From Caviibacter abscessus (GTDB lineage Bacteria; Fusobacteriota; Fusobacteriia; Fusobacteriales; Leptotrichiaceae): 64,000 bases of DNA. Positions 1 through 9,063 of this stretch are shown one piece after another. The stretch spans positions 96,568 to 160,567 of the forward strand of contig NZ_LOQG01000027.1 in the NCBI RefSeq assembly GCF_001517835.1, read 5' to 3'. The position numbers were made by a program, and so were the translations under genes. The notes beneath the pieces are model-generated. The model saw only the letters and a list, made by a program, of their open reading frames with translations, was not told where the DNA came from and made no database searches. Every line of letters starts with the position of its first letter. The first letter of the stretch is position 1.

Positions 1-540
1 AGTTATACTTTAGCTAAAAAATATGAAAAATATATAGGTTCAAATACACCTGACAATAATGATGCACCTAAAATAATTGATAAAACATTTTCTTTAAATC
101 TAAATGGAGATGTAAGTAGAGAATTAATAATATCTGAACTTGAAAGATTAGGATTTAGATATACTAATCATAAACCATTTTATGTTATAGAAGTAGAAAC
201 TTTTGCTGATTATGATATATCTACTCAAGTGAAAAGAGAACCTTTATATGTAAATAATTATGGAGTTCCAAGTTATTATGAAAAAATAACTGAAACAGTT
301 ACTGAAGTAGTAAAATACGATCTTAAATTATCAACAAAATCTTATGAAAGATCAAAGAAATTAGAATTTAAGAATCAATATACAAAAGTATCATTTACAG
401 GTAATATACCTGCAACTGAATCAGGAGAAAAATTTGAAGGTAGACAACTAGGAAAAGCTGCAATGATAGAAGAAAATTCATATAAAGTTGAAAGAGAATT
501 AAGGGAATTAATACAAGATTTTGCAAGAACAGTTAGATAA
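1..540 (+). CDS. C-terminal part of an unknown protein (5' end outside window)
   Basis: The reading frame is open from base 1 to the TAA at 538-540, giving 179 residues of a longer protein. I do not recognise the family. The visible part is charged, has no membrane segment and is rich in Tyr, Glu and Lys. It ends in a probable helix (ERELRELIQDFARTVR). An internal Met-Lys could be read as a start near base 229, but the frame upstream is fully open with matching codon use, so that is not the real start. The next gene begins 12 bases downstream, so the two may be cotranscribed. The function is unknown; only its being the 3' part of a real gene is well supported. Confidence 0.7.
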   Translation, partial: SYTLAKKYEKYIGSNTPDNNDAPKIIDKTFSLNLNGDVSRELIISELERLGFRYTNHKPFYVIEVETFADYDISTQVKREPLYVNNYGVPSYYEKITETVTEVVKYDLKLSTKSYERSKKLEFKNQYTKVSFTGNIPATESGEKFEGRQLGKAAMIEENSYKVERELRELIQDFARTVR

Positions 541-552
541 AAGGGGAAAAGT

Positions 553-942
553 GTGAAAAATATCAGTGATAAATTGAAAAAGAATAATATAAAGCCATCT
601 TTGCAAAGAATCCAAATTTTTCAATACTTCTTACAAGCCAAGAATCACCCTAGTGTTGATATGATATATAGTGACTTGCATAATCAAATTCCAACTTTAT
701 CTAAAACAACTGTATATAATACCTTGAAAATTTTCACACAAAAAAAATTAGTTAATGAAATTGTTGAGGGAAAAGAAAACAGATATGACGCAATTTCTGA
801 ACCACATGGACATTTTAAATGTATGAAGTGTCAAGATATATACGATTTTGAATATGATTTTGAATTAAAAGAATTAAAAGATTTTGATATAGAGTTGATA
901 CAATTTTATGTTAAAGGTATATGTAAAAATTGTAAAAAGTAA
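553..942 (+). CDS. Fur/PerR-family metal-dependent repressor
   Basis: The 129-residue protein has the Fur-family layout. An N-terminal winged helix (about 1-80) contains QRIQIFQYF and the recognition-helix signature LSKTTVYNTLKIF. A short dimerisation domain follows, with a HGHFKCMKC motif and a C-terminal CKNC pair, which together form the four-cysteine structural zinc site typical of Fur/PerR. These proteins bind operator DNA with Fe, Mn or Zn as corepressor and control metal uptake or peroxide stress. The start is GTG at 553, with purine-rich AGGGG just upstream. The sequence does not separate PerR from Fur or Zur; PerR is common in anaerobes. A terminator hairpin follows directly. Confidence 0.88.
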   Translation: MKNISDKLKKNNIKPSLQRIQIFQYFLQAKNHPSVDMIYSDLHNQIPTLSKTTVYNTLKIFTQKKLVNEIVEGKENRYDAISEPHGHFKCMKCQDIYDFEYDFELKELKDFDIELIQFYVKGICKNCKK

Positions 943-951
943 AAAAACAGA

Positions 952-989
952 GCCCTATCCCTAAATAAGTAGGGGTAGGGTATATTTTT
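952..989 (+). terminator. Intrinsic terminator hairpin between the Fur-type gene and the YitT-type gene
   Basis: CCCTATCCCTA (953-963) pairs with TAGGGGTAGGG (970-980), with one T-G wobble, around a 6-base loop. TATATTTTTA follows. The T-run abuts the ribosome binding site (AGGAGAG) of the next gene, whose ATG lies at 999, so the hairpin could also act as a leader element for that gene. Confidence 0.75.
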
Positions 990-998
990 AGGAGAGAC

Positions 999-1850
999 AT
1001 GAAGGCAAAAAGAAGATTTCTGCTTAGTGTATTTTTGATATTGATTTCATCTTTTACACAAGCGTATATTATACAATCAATAATGACACCTGCACATATA
1101 TTGGCAAGTGGTTTTACAGGATTATCAATGCTGTTTAACCTGATTTTGTCAAAATTTAATATTAATATTTCAGTATCTTTTTTTATAATTATGTTTAACT
1201 TACCTGTAGCTATTATGTGTGCTAAAGGTATAAGCAAAAAATTTACATTTTTATCATTACTTCAAATAATAACCACATCAATACTACTTAAAATATTTCA
1301 CTTTGAACCGGTGTTTAATAATGTCTTTTTAAGTGTTACGGTCGGAGCATTTGCTTATGGATTAGCTTTAGTTTTAGCACTTAGAACAGGAGGGTCAACC
1401 GGAGGAACAGATTTTATCGCTCTTTATATATCAAATAAAATAAATAAAACAATATGGGATTATATTTTAGTTTTTAACGCTGTAATTTTAATTATTTTTG
1501 GTTATTTATCAGGTTGGGATAGAGCAGGTTATTCTATATTGTTTCAATATATATTGACTAAAACTATATCTACTTTTTATCATAGATATCATCGTGTAAC
1601 TTTACAAATTATTACAAAAAAACCTGATGAAATTATAGAAGGGTATATAAGTCAATATAGACACGGTATAACAAAAACGTGTGGGGAAGGTGGATACACA
1701 AAACAACCTATATTTATATTATACACTGTAATTTCCAGCTATGAATTAAACGATACAGTAAGGCTTGTAAAAGAAATAGATGAAAAAGTAATAATAAATG
1801 TTTTTAAGACAGAAGATTTTTACGGCAGTTTTTATATGTTACCAATTTAA
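999..1850 (+). CDS. YitT family membrane protein (DUF161 + DUF2179)
   Basis: The 283-residue protein has about five or six hydrophobic segments in its first 195 residues. These include the family-type stretch RTGGSTGGTDFIALYIS (about 127-143). A soluble C-terminal domain follows (about 200-283: GITKTCGEGGYTKQP, EDFYGSFYMLPI), which matches the DUF2179 ligand-binding-like domain of YitT proteins. Length and domain order are normal. The family is widespread and its transport or sensing role is not established. The start ATG is preceded by AGGAGAG at good spacing. Confidence 0.88.
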   Translation: MKAKRRFLLSVFLILISSFTQAYIIQSIMTPAHILASGFTGLSMLFNLILSKFNINISVSFFIIMFNLPVAIMCAKGISKKFTFLSLLQIITTSILLKIFHFEPVFNNVFLSVTVGAFAYGLALVLALRTGGSTGGTDFIALYISNKINKTIWDYILVFNAVILIIFGYLSGWDRAGYSILFQYILTKTISTFYHRYHRVTLQIITKKPDEIIEGYISQYRHGITKTCGEGGYTKQPIFILYTVISSYELNDTVRLVKEIDEKVIINVFKTEDFYGSFYMLPI

Positions 1851-1866
1851 AAAAATGTAATTAATA

Positions 1867-1875
1867 TGATATAAT
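1867..1875 (+). promoter_or_regulatory. Extended -10 promoter candidate before the DUF1858 gene
   Basis: TGATATAAT at 1867-1875 is a perfect extended -10 (TGn plus TATAAT), 23 bases before the ATG at 1898. The region 17 bases upstream is only weakly like a -35. It could start the long run of + strand genes that follows. Confidence 0.5.
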
Positions 1876-1897
1876 ATAAGGTAAAGGAAAGATTTAT

Positions 1898-2143
1898 ATG
1901 AAAGAAAGAGTAACTGCTGATATGAATATAATGGAAGCGGTAGAAAAATATCCTATTGTAGCTGAAATTCTCATGAGATATGGACTTGGTTGTACAGGTT
2001 GTTTCATATCAGAAGCTGAGAGTTTATATGACGGAATAGCAGTACATGGATTAGATCCGGATATAATAATAGAAGAAGTAAATATGATATTAGAAATGGA
2101 AGAAGAGGATAATAATGAAAACAACGGGTCAGATTTTAGTTAA
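1898..2143 (+). CDS. DUF1858 / hybrid-cluster-protein-associated redox disulfide mini-protein
   Basis: The 81-residue acidic protein matches the DUF1858 family. It has an N-terminal motif TADMNIMEAVEKYP, then RYGLGCTGC with cysteines at 32 and 35, and a helical second half. Such proteins are about 70-80 residues long and are thought to carry a redox-active CxxC. They often accompany iron-sulfur or anaerobic redox enzymes, but no substrate is assigned. The last 29 bases overlap the start of the next gene in another frame, so the two are probably translationally coupled. Confidence 0.82.
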   Translation: MKERVTADMNIMEAVEKYPIVAEILMRYGLGCTGCFISEAESLYDGIAVHGLDPDIIIEEVNMILEMEEEDNNENNGSDFS

Positions 2144-2816
2144 ATATATACCTAAAAAGACACCTAGGCAAGATTTAGCTAACATTTTAGGAGTTGTCCC
2201 CCAATATTTAAGCAATATTTTAAATGATAAAAAATCACCATCTAAAAAATTTTTATCAAAAATTTATGAATGTTTAAGTGTTAGTAATGAGGATAAAAAG
2301 GCAATAGAAAATTACGAAATTTTCAGAAAAACTCCTAAACAGTTTCAATCTGAACTACTTGAATTAAGATCTCTTGTTAAAAGTAATTTTAATAAATATG
2401 AAACTGTCCCTATAAATTATATGGGGATTTTTAAAGATAGTGGATTTTTGCAGTCAAAAAATGATATTGAAATGATAATTTCAAATACAGGATATATTTT
2501 TGAATTTATTGAAGAAGGAACATTTTTTGTAAGAATAGACAGCGATAATTATGAACCTTTTAAAAATAGAGAATTAGTTTTTTTTGAACCTTATTCTGAA
2601 TTTATAGGGGAAATAAATGATAAATATTGTATGGTTGAATACAAGAATAAAAAAGAAATATATATAGTAAATAAAATAGATAAGCATTTAATATTAAAAG
2701 CTGTAAATAAAAACGCAAAATCTTATGTTTTGACTAAAAATGATAATAAAAATGTAAAAATATTAGGTATTTTATTTGGAACTTTCAATAAATTTAAGGG
2801 GTTAGATACAAAATGA
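2115..2816 (+). CDS. XRE-type regulator with a degenerate S24/LexA-like C-terminal domain
   Basis: The 233-residue protein starts with a helix-turn-helix of phage-repressor type (about 5-55: TPRQDLANILGVVPQYLSNILNDKKSPS). A linker follows, then a beta-rich C-terminal domain (about 120-228). In that domain IDSDNYEPFKNRELVFFEP lines up with the usual GDSM-P-...-GD-V of S24 repressors. The catalytic serine context is not conserved and no clear catalytic lysine is seen, so self-cleavage is doubtful. It sits between a redox mini-protein and glmM and overlaps both, so it may be a stress regulator made with them. The target is unknown. Confidence 0.7.
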   Translation: MKTTGQILVKYIPKKTPRQDLANILGVVPQYLSNILNDKKSPSKKFLSKIYECLSVSNEDKKAIENYEIFRKTPKQFQSELLELRSLVKSNFNKYETVPINYMGIFKDSGFLQSKNDIEMIISNTGYIFEFIEEGTFFVRIDSDNYEPFKNRELVFFEPYSEFIGEINDKYCMVEYKNKKEIYIVNKIDKHLILKAVNKNAKSYVLTKNDNKNVKILGILFGTFNKFKGLDTK

Positions 2817-4183
2817 GTAGAAAATATTTCGGTACAGATGGCATTAGAGGAGTAGCTAATAAAGATTTAAGCTTAGATTTAGTTACAAGACTTGGATTAG
2901 CACTAGGATATTATTTGAACAAAAAAAATGAAGACAAAAGCAAAAAGCCTAGAATTGTACTTGGTACAGATACAAGAATATCTGGGTATATGATAAGATC
3001 TGCACTTTCAGCAGGACTTACAGCTATGGGTATAAATATAGATTTTGTTGGGGTTTTACCTACACCGGGTGTAAGTTATCTTACAAGAATAAAAAATGCT
3101 AATGCAGGAGTTATGATTTCAGCATCACATAATCCAATAAAAGATAACGGTATCAAAATTTTTAGCAGCAATGGATATAAGTTACCAGATGAAGTAGAAG
3201 AAGAGATAGAAGGTTATATGGAAGATTATGACTTTTTAAAAAGCAACTTAGCTGAGCCTGAAAGACTTGGAAGATATACATTTGTTGAAGATGATGTAAA
3301 ATTATATAGAAGATTTTTAAGAAATACGTCAAACATTGAATTTACAGGATTTAAAGTTGTAATAGATACAGGAAATGGAGCTGCGTATCGTATAGCTGCA
3401 AAAGTATTTCAGAGTTTAGGTGCAGATGTTGTTGTAATAAATAATATTCCAAATGGTAAAAATATTAATGTAAAATGTGGATCAACTCATCCTGAACTAT
3501 TACAAGAAATGGTTAAACTATATAAAGCAGATTGTGGACTTGCTTATGATGGAGATGCAGATAGACTTATAGCCGTTGATGAAAATGGAAATATAGTTGA
3601 CGGAGATTTAATTATTGCAGTTATAGCAAATAATATGAATAAAAAAGGTCTACTTAACTCAAGTACAGTAGTTACAACTGTTCAAAGTAATATGGGATTT
3701 GAAAAATATCTTGAAACTAAAGGTATAAGATTAATAAGAGCAAATGTTGGAGACAGATATGTATTAGAAAAAATGCAACAACAATCTTTAAATTTAGGTG
3801 GAGAACAATCAGGGCATATAATAATGTTAGATCACAATACAACAGGAGATGGTGTATTATCATCAATACAATTTGTTTCAGCAATTATTGAATCAAAACA
3901 AAAAGTAAGTGAATTAGTTTCTAAAATTAAATTATGGCCTCAAAGACTTGAAAATATAGTTGTATCAAAGGAAAAAAAGAAAAATTGGCATGATAATAAG
4001 AATATTTTAGATGTAATACAAAAATGTCAAAAAGAAATAGAAGGAATTGGAAGAATTCTTGTTAGAGAATCAGGAACAGAAGCATTAATAAGAGTAATGG
4101 TTGAAGCTAAAACAGATGAAATAGTTAATAAATATGTAGATGAAATTTCAGATGTTATTAGAAAGGAATTAGTAGATGCATAA
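2813..4183 (+). CDS. glmM: Phosphoglucosamine mutase GlmM
   Basis: GlmM converts glucosamine-6-phosphate to glucosamine-1-phosphate, the step before UDP-GlcNAc for peptidoglycan and surface glycans. The 456-residue length is normal. The start MSRKYFGTDGIRG, the active-site phosphoserine loop ISASHNP (Ser about 105), the metal loop DGDADR and the C-terminal phosphate-binding RESGTEALIRVMVE are all present. These assign GlmM rather than a general phosphomannomutase. The ATG overlaps the stop of the regulator gene (ATGA), showing tight coupling, and the following methyltransferase overlaps its end. Confidence 0.97.
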   Translation: MSRKYFGTDGIRGVANKDLSLDLVTRLGLALGYYLNKKNEDKSKKPRIVLGTDTRISGYMIRSALSAGLTAMGINIDFVGVLPTPGVSYLTRIKNANAGVMISASHNPIKDNGIKIFSSNGYKLPDEVEEEIEGYMEDYDFLKSNLAEPERLGRYTFVEDDVKLYRRFLRNTSNIEFTGFKVVIDTGNGAAYRIAAKVFQSLGADVVVINNIPNGKNINVKCGSTHPELLQEMVKLYKADCGLAYDGDADRLIAVDENGNIVDGDLIIAVIANNMNKKGLLNSSTVVTTVQSNMGFEKYLETKGIRLIRANVGDRYVLEKMQQQSLNLGGEQSGHIIMLDHNTTGDGVLSSIQFVSAIIESKQKVSELVSKIKLWPQRLENIVVSKEKKKNWHDNKNILDVIQKCQKEIEGIGRILVRESGTEALIRVMVEAKTDEIVNKYVDEISDVIRKELVDA

Positions 4184-4877
4184 AAAATTTGCCTATGTCT
4201 ATGATGAATTTACAAAAAATGTAGATTATGAAAGTTGGTTTAAATTTTTAAGAAGATATCTTAATAAAAAGGGTAAATTACTTGATATTGGTTGTGGTAC
4301 AGCAAGTATTACAACTATGTTTAGAAAATATGGTTATGATACAACAGGTATTGATATATCACAGGATATGCTAGCTGTTGCCAGAAAAAAAGATGATAAA
4401 ATCAAGTACTATAACCTTGATATTACAAAAGAGAAGTTAAATGAGAAATTTGACTATATAACTTGTAATTTTGACACGGTAAATTATTTTTCAGGTTATG
4501 AAGCATTAAATTCATTTATAGAAAATTGTAGTAGTATGCAATCTAAGGGCGGAATTTTAATTTTTGATCTTGTTGAGCTTGAAATTTTTGATGAAATGTT
4601 TGAAAATGATATATTCATTGATGAAGAAGTAAATTATACAGCAATATTTAGACATGAAGATTTAAAGGATAATAAGCATCTTGTTGAAATAACAGCATTT
4701 ATTAAAAATGAAGATGAAAGCTACTCAAAATATATTGAAAAACATATTAAATATATATATGATATTAATAAAGTTATACAAATGTTGAATGATAAAGGGT
4801 ATAATATATATGATATAGCTAAAAATGAGATGTATGGAGAAAGCAGACTTTTTATAATTGCAAATAAAATGAGGTAA
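4176..4877 (+). CDS. Class I SAM-dependent methyltransferase, substrate unknown
   Basis: The 233-residue protein has the Rossmann methyltransferase motifs: motif I LLDIGCGTAS (about 36-45), the acidic motif II GIDISQDML, and motif IV YITCNFDTVNYF. This resembles small-molecule methyltransferases of the UbiE/YcgJ type. No RNA-binding domain is visible. It overlaps glmM by 8 bases, which suggests cotranscription but does not reveal the substrate. Confidence 0.85.
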   Translation: MHKKFAYVYDEFTKNVDYESWFKFLRRYLNKKGKLLDIGCGTASITTMFRKYGYDTTGIDISQDMLAVARKKDDKIKYYNLDITKEKLNEKFDYITCNFDTVNYFSGYEALNSFIENCSSMQSKGGILIFDLVELEIFDEMFENDIFIDEEVNYTAIFRHEDLKDNKHLVEITAFIKNEDESYSKYIEKHIKYIYDINKVIQMLNDKGYNIYDIAKNEMYGESRLFIIANKMR

Positions 4878-4880
4878 ATT

Positions 4881-5240
4881 ATGAAAAAATCTAATTTTGA
4901 TGAATTGCACAAACTAAAAGACAGTGAGTTTACAGAACTTGCTGAAAGTGTTTCTTTTAGTAATAAAAAAGAATTTAATAAAGATAAAGACGGAGATGAG
5001 TTAAAAAATATAGAGAAAAAACAAAAAGTAGATAAATCATTATCGAAATATTTGGTAGCAGCTACCAATTTTACATATATACTTATATCTCCGTTAATTT
5101 TGCTTTTAATACTATATTATTTTTTAACAAAATATGTATTATATAAAAGTTCTGTAATACTTTTAATTCTTTTTATTATTCTTGGAATAATAAGTGGTTA
5201 TTGGTCTCTTTTTAAAGAAATCAGAGGTGGCAAAAAATGA
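4881..5240 (+). CDS. Small two-helix membrane protein, possibly AtpZ/AtpI-like
   Basis: The 119-residue protein has a charged, Lys/Glu/Asp-rich N-terminal half (1-50) followed by two hydrophobic segments (about 55-80 and 88-110) and the tail GYWSLFKEIRGGKK. Two helices plus a W-x-L-x-K-E end recall AtpZ/AtpI proteins encoded near ATP synthases, and a V-ATPase operon lies 5.6 kb downstream. The match is weak and the family call is a guess. It starts 3 bases after the methyltransferase stop and overlaps the next gene by 4 bases. Confidence 0.5.
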   Translation: MKKSNFDELHKLKDSEFTELAESVSFSNKKEFNKDKDGDELKNIEKKQKVDKSLSKYLVAATNFTYILISPLILLLILYYFLTKYVLYKSSVILLILFIILGIISGYWSLFKEIRGGKK

Positions 5241-6988
5241 AAAAAATATTTATTTTATTGTCTTTGGTGGCAATGATAAGCTATACAAATGAATTAAATT
5301 TACATCTTACAAATACAACACATAAAAGCGTAAATGCAGACAGTGCAAAATTATTTGTTACTTTAAAAGTGAAAGATAGAAATTTAAAAAAAGCAAGTGA
5401 GAGTATAAAAAATAAGAGTAAGTTATTTACCAATGAAATCCAAAATAGTAATTTAGCTACTGTAAATATAGCAGATTACAATTATTCTAAAAATAATGTC
5501 GTAACAAAAAATAAAGAAGTTAAATATAAGACAAGTATAGTATTTGCATCTAATGAGATGTCAAAATTTGCAGATAGTTCATATGTAACAACTAAAAATA
5601 ATAAAAATGTATATAATTTAGTATTTTCAGAAATTTCAGAAAATATAGTATCTAATTTAGAAAAAATATATAAACGGGTTTCAAAAGTATCCAATCATCT
5701 TTCTTTTGTCAGTGCAAAAACAATACAGATTGATGACAATGTAACTGAAAAAGAGTATACAATATCACAAACATTTTTAATTGATTTAAGTAATATCAAA
5801 AATATTTCAAAGGTAGTATCAATAGCAAAAAAATATGAGATGGAAGTTGATAATCCCGATTTTTATGTTAAAAATATAGAATATAATACTTTAGATGAAA
5901 TAAATAAATCTAAAAATATAGCAAAAATAATTTCTAAAAAATTGGGGTATAATCTAAAAGATGAATATATATTAAATTTTATTAAATCAAGTAATAATTC
6001 AAATTATATAAGACAAGACTACAAATCAAAGCCAATGAATTTGAGTATTGAAAAAATGGAAACTGATATACAAAGTCCAAATATGGAGGAAACAATCACA
6101 TCAAGTACAAGTTTTAAAGCATATAATGACAGTAAGCTTAATTTAAAAAATAATATTACACTAGAAATTAATGCAAGTGTTGAAGCAAAAGATAAACTTG
6201 CAAAAATTAGTATAAGTGTAGATGATGATAAAAAGGTTTCAAAATTAAAAAGTATTTTAAATAAAATAGGAATATTACATAAATTATCTACAAAAACTTA
6301 TTATAGCTCATCAGTTGAAAAAGAAATTCCTGTGTATAATAAAGAGCAATATATAAGTTTTATGGTCAATTTATTAAATATAGATAAAAATAATTTCAGA
6401 TATATATTAAACAAATATCCGGATATTAATGGAAATAAAATAGAAATAAAAGCAGATACATATGAAAAAGCTATGCAAATATTTAAAAATATTGAAACGG
6501 ACTTAAAAAAGCATGGCGTAGCTGTTAATGTTGATAGTTATGAAAATATATCTAAAGAAATTTTAGTATCTAATAAAAAAGTTAAAGAAAATATATTAAA
6601 TCATAATCTTGAAATAGAGACACAAGATTTAAAAAATACAGGGCTTATTATATCTATATGTCAAGAACTAGGAATAAATATATCACATATAACTTTTGAA
6701 GCTGATAAAGAGCAATTAGAAGAGTCGTTGTATACTAAGGCAATTGAAAAATTTAAAGATGAAATAAAAAGTTTTGGTAAATATGAAGTTCAAAGTATAG
6801 TTCAAGATAACGTAGATAATGATTATTCATATGAATATTATCCAAATATGAATAATAATAAAAAAGAATTGCCAAAAATAAGTGATGAAAAAATAATAGA
6901 AAATGCAATAACAAACTATATTTATGTTCCAAATAGAACACTTAAAATATATAAAAATTTAACAATAAAAGCTAAGGTGGAAAAATAA
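5237..6988 (+). CDS. Secreted protein with probable tandem SIMPL (DUF541)-like modules
   Basis: The 583-residue protein has a short signal peptide (MKKIFILLSLVAMISYTN) and no other membrane segment. Three stretches repeat a similar pattern of beta-strand, then helix, then 'G-hydrophobic' strand. They lie near residues 172-245 (YTISQTFLIDLSNIKNISKV), 305-350 and 456-520 (NLEIETQDLKNTGLIISI). The first resembles the SIMPL fold of periplasmic BP26/YggE-type proteins. The protein is probably exported to the periplasm or envelope. I would not assign a function. It overlaps the upstream gene, and lysC follows with no gap, so it sits in the middle of a long operon. Confidence 0.55.
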   Translation: MKKIFILLSLVAMISYTNELNLHLTNTTHKSVNADSAKLFVTLKVKDRNLKKASESIKNKSKLFTNEIQNSNLATVNIADYNYSKNNVVTKNKEVKYKTSIVFASNEMSKFADSSYVTTKNNKNVYNLVFSEISENIVSNLEKIYKRVSKVSNHLSFVSAKTIQIDDNVTEKEYTISQTFLIDLSNIKNISKVVSIAKKYEMEVDNPDFYVKNIEYNTLDEINKSKNIAKIISKKLGYNLKDEYILNFIKSSNNSNYIRQDYKSKPMNLSIEKMETDIQSPNMEETITSSTSFKAYNDSKLNLKNNITLEINASVEAKDKLAKISISVDDDKKVSKLKSILNKIGILHKLSTKTYYSSSVEKEIPVYNKEQYISFMVNLLNIDKNNFRYILNKYPDINGNKIEIKADTYEKAMQIFKNIETDLKKHGVAVNVDSYENISKEILVSNKKVKENILNHNLEIETQDLKNTGLIISICQELGINISHITFEADKEQLEESLYTKAIEKFKDEIKSFGKYEVQSIVQDNVDNDYSYEYYPNMNNNKKELPKISDEKIIENAITNYIYVPNRTLKIYKNLTIKAKVEK

Positions 6989-8179
6989 ATGTCGAAAGTT
7001 CAAAAATATGGAGGTTCATCTGTTTCAACTACTGATAAAATAAAAGCAATAGCAAATCACTTAAAGACACTAAAAGAAAGTGGAGATGACCTTGTAGTAG
7101 TGGTATCTGCTATGGGAAAAACTACGAATAGTTTAATAGCACTTGCAGGAGAAATAACAAATAATCCTAATGTAAGAGAATTAGATAGACTTATGTCTAC
7201 CGGTGAAAATCAAACTATAGCGTTACTTGCAATAGCATTAAACAATATTGGTGTTAAAGCTATATCGTTTACTGGAGAACAAATAGAATTAAAAACAAGT
7301 GGAGTTCATACAAAAAGTAGAATAAAAAGTATAAATACTGAAAAAATAAAAAAACATTTAAAAGATGGATATATAGTAGTAATTGCAGGATTTCAGGGAA
7401 TAGATGAGTTAGGAGATGTAACTACTTTAGGTAGAGGAGGTTCTGATACTTCAGCAGTTGCTCTTGCTTGTAGTTTAAATGCAATGTGTGAAATATATAC
7501 AGACGTTGATGGAATATATGGAATTGACCCAAGAGTGTATGAGAATGCGAAAAAAATAAATGAAATTTCATATGAAGAAATGATGGAATTGGCATATCTA
7601 GGAGCAGGAGTTATGGAGCCTCGTGCAATAGAACTTGGATACAAATATAAAATACCAATTTATGTTGGAAAAACTCTTGGAGAAAAAAATGGAACTTTAA
7701 TTAAGGAGAAAAAAATGGAAGAGCATAGAATAAAGGGTATATCTATAAATGAAAATACACTTATGGTTACAGTTGACAATATACCTACATATGCCAAAAA
7801 TCTTGAACCAATATTTACTAAGGCTGTAGAATTAGGTATTAATATAGATTTAATAAGCCATAATGATGTAATATCAGAAAACGGAAGTATAGCATTTACA
7901 ACACCAAGAACTGATAAAGCAATGGTTGAAAACTTATTTAAAGATTTAAATTTAGAAGGTGTAAGTGTAGTTTTAAATAGTGAAGTTGTAAGAGTATCTC
8001 TGGTGGGTATAGGAATAGTTACACATATAGGAGTAATATCAAGAATATTTAAGGTTCTTTCAGAACATAATTTAAGTTTTCATCAAATATCAACATCTGA
8101 AATAAGTATTTCTTTGGTTGTTGATGAAAAAAATGGAAAAGAAATAGCAAGATTACTTGCAAAAGAGTTTGAATTGTAG
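6989..8179 (+). CDS. lysC: Aspartate kinase
   Basis: Aspartate kinase phosphorylates L-aspartate, the first step to diaminopimelate, lysine, threonine and methionine. The 396 residues comprise the amino-acid-kinase domain (about 1-240: KYGGSSVST near the start, GRGGSDTSAVALA and TDVDGIYGIDPR) and two C-terminal ACT domains that normally bind the feedback inhibitor. Length and order fit the monofunctional class. The ATG begins immediately after the previous stop codon. The following genes dapA, dapF and asd complete the lysine-branch context. No lysine riboswitch is visible upstream, because the gene is internal to an operon. Confidence 0.95.
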   Translation: MSKVQKYGGSSVSTTDKIKAIANHLKTLKESGDDLVVVVSAMGKTTNSLIALAGEITNNPNVRELDRLMSTGENQTIALLAIALNNIGVKAISFTGEQIELKTSGVHTKSRIKSINTEKIKKHLKDGYIVVIAGFQGIDELGDVTTLGRGGSDTSAVALACSLNAMCEIYTDVDGIYGIDPRVYENAKKINEISYEEMMELAYLGAGVMEPRAIELGYKYKIPIYVGKTLGEKNGTLIKEKKMEEHRIKGISINENTLMVTVDNIPTYAKNLEPIFTKAVELGINIDLISHNDVISENGSIAFTTPRTDKAMVENLFKDLNLEGVSVVLNSEVVRVSLVGIGIVTHIGVISRIFKVLSEHNLSFHQISTSEISISLVVDEKNGKEIARLLAKEFEL

Positions 8180-8196
8180 TAGGAGGTGTATTGTAA

Positions 8197-9063
8197 ATGA
8201 AACTTAAAGGAGCATATGTAGCAATAATAACCCCATTTAAAGAAGATTTATCTGTTGATTATGATAAATTGGAAGAATTGGTTGAGTTTCAAATTTCAAA
8301 TGGTATTTCAGGTATAGTTGTTTGTGGAACAACAGGTGAAACGCCAACTTTAAATGAAATTGAATATGAACATGTTATAAAAACAGTTGTTAATAAAGTA
8401 AATAAAAGAGTTGTAGTAATAGCTGGAGCAGGAGCAAATAATACACAAAAAGCTGTAGAATTAACTAGAAAATGTAAGGACATAGGAGCAGATTATGTTT
8501 TAAGTACTTGTCCTTATTACAATAAACCTACACAAAAAGGAATAATTGCTCATTATAGTGAAATAGCAAAAGTTGGTATACCTATAATAATATATAATGT
8601 TCCGGGAAGGGTTGGAGTTAATATTACACCAACAACTATATTTGAATTATCAAAAATCCCTAATATTATTGGACTTAAAGAAGCAAGTGGTAATATAGAA
8701 CAAATGATAGAAGTAAAGAAATTATGCAAAGATAGTTTAGAATTATTATCAGGAGACGATCCTTTAATATTACCTGCAAGAGTACTTGGATTTGAAGGAG
8801 TAATTTCAGTTGTTGCAAATGTGATACCTGATAAAATTTCTATGTTTTATAACACTCCATTAGATAAAGCCTACGAAATTCATGAGTATTTATATGATAT
8901 AAGTAAAAATATGTTTATTGAAGGAAATCCTGTAACTATTAAAGAAGCTATGGATATTCTAGGGCTTGCGAAAAATACATTAAGATTACCTTTAGTAAAA
9001 GCAAGTGAAGATACAAGACAAAGACTTATTGAATTATTCAGGGAAAAAGGACTTTTAATATGA
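8197..9063 (+). CDS. dapA: 4-hydroxy-tetrahydrodipicolinate synthase
   Basis: DapA condenses pyruvate with aspartate semialdehyde, the committed step of the diaminopimelate/lysine route. The 288-residue TIM barrel has the Schiff-base lysine K161 (IGLKEASGN), the proton-relay Y133 (YNVPGRVG), and the GTTGETPTL loop near the start. This numbering matches the classical enzymes. AGGAGG precedes the ATG. The end overlaps dapF by 4 bases. Confidence 0.96.
   Translation: MKLKGAYVAIITPFKEDLSVDYDKLEELVEFQISNGISGIVVCGTTGETPTLNEIEYEHVIKTVVNKVNKRVVVIAGAGANNTQKAVELTRKCKDIGADYVLSTCPYYNKPTQKGIIAHYSEIAKVGIPIIIYNVPGRVGVNITPTTIFELSKIPNIIGLKEASGNIEQMIEVKKLCKDSLELLSGDDPLILPARVLGFEGVISVVANVIPDKISMFYNTPLDKAYEIHEYLYDISKNMFIEGNPVTIKEAMDILGLAKNTLRLPLVKASEDTRQRLIELFREKGLLI

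Noticed and set aside
4721..5068. Antisense open frame rich in Leu, Ile, Phe and Ser
   Set aside because: It lies opposite two well supported + strand genes. Such hydrophobic frames are expected on the antisense strand of Lys/Glu/Asn-rich coding DNA. The same holds for similar - strand frames elsewhere in the window.
6989..7060. Lysine riboswitch before lysC
   Set aside because: lysC starts directly after the upstream stop codon; there is no untranslated space for a riboswitch.
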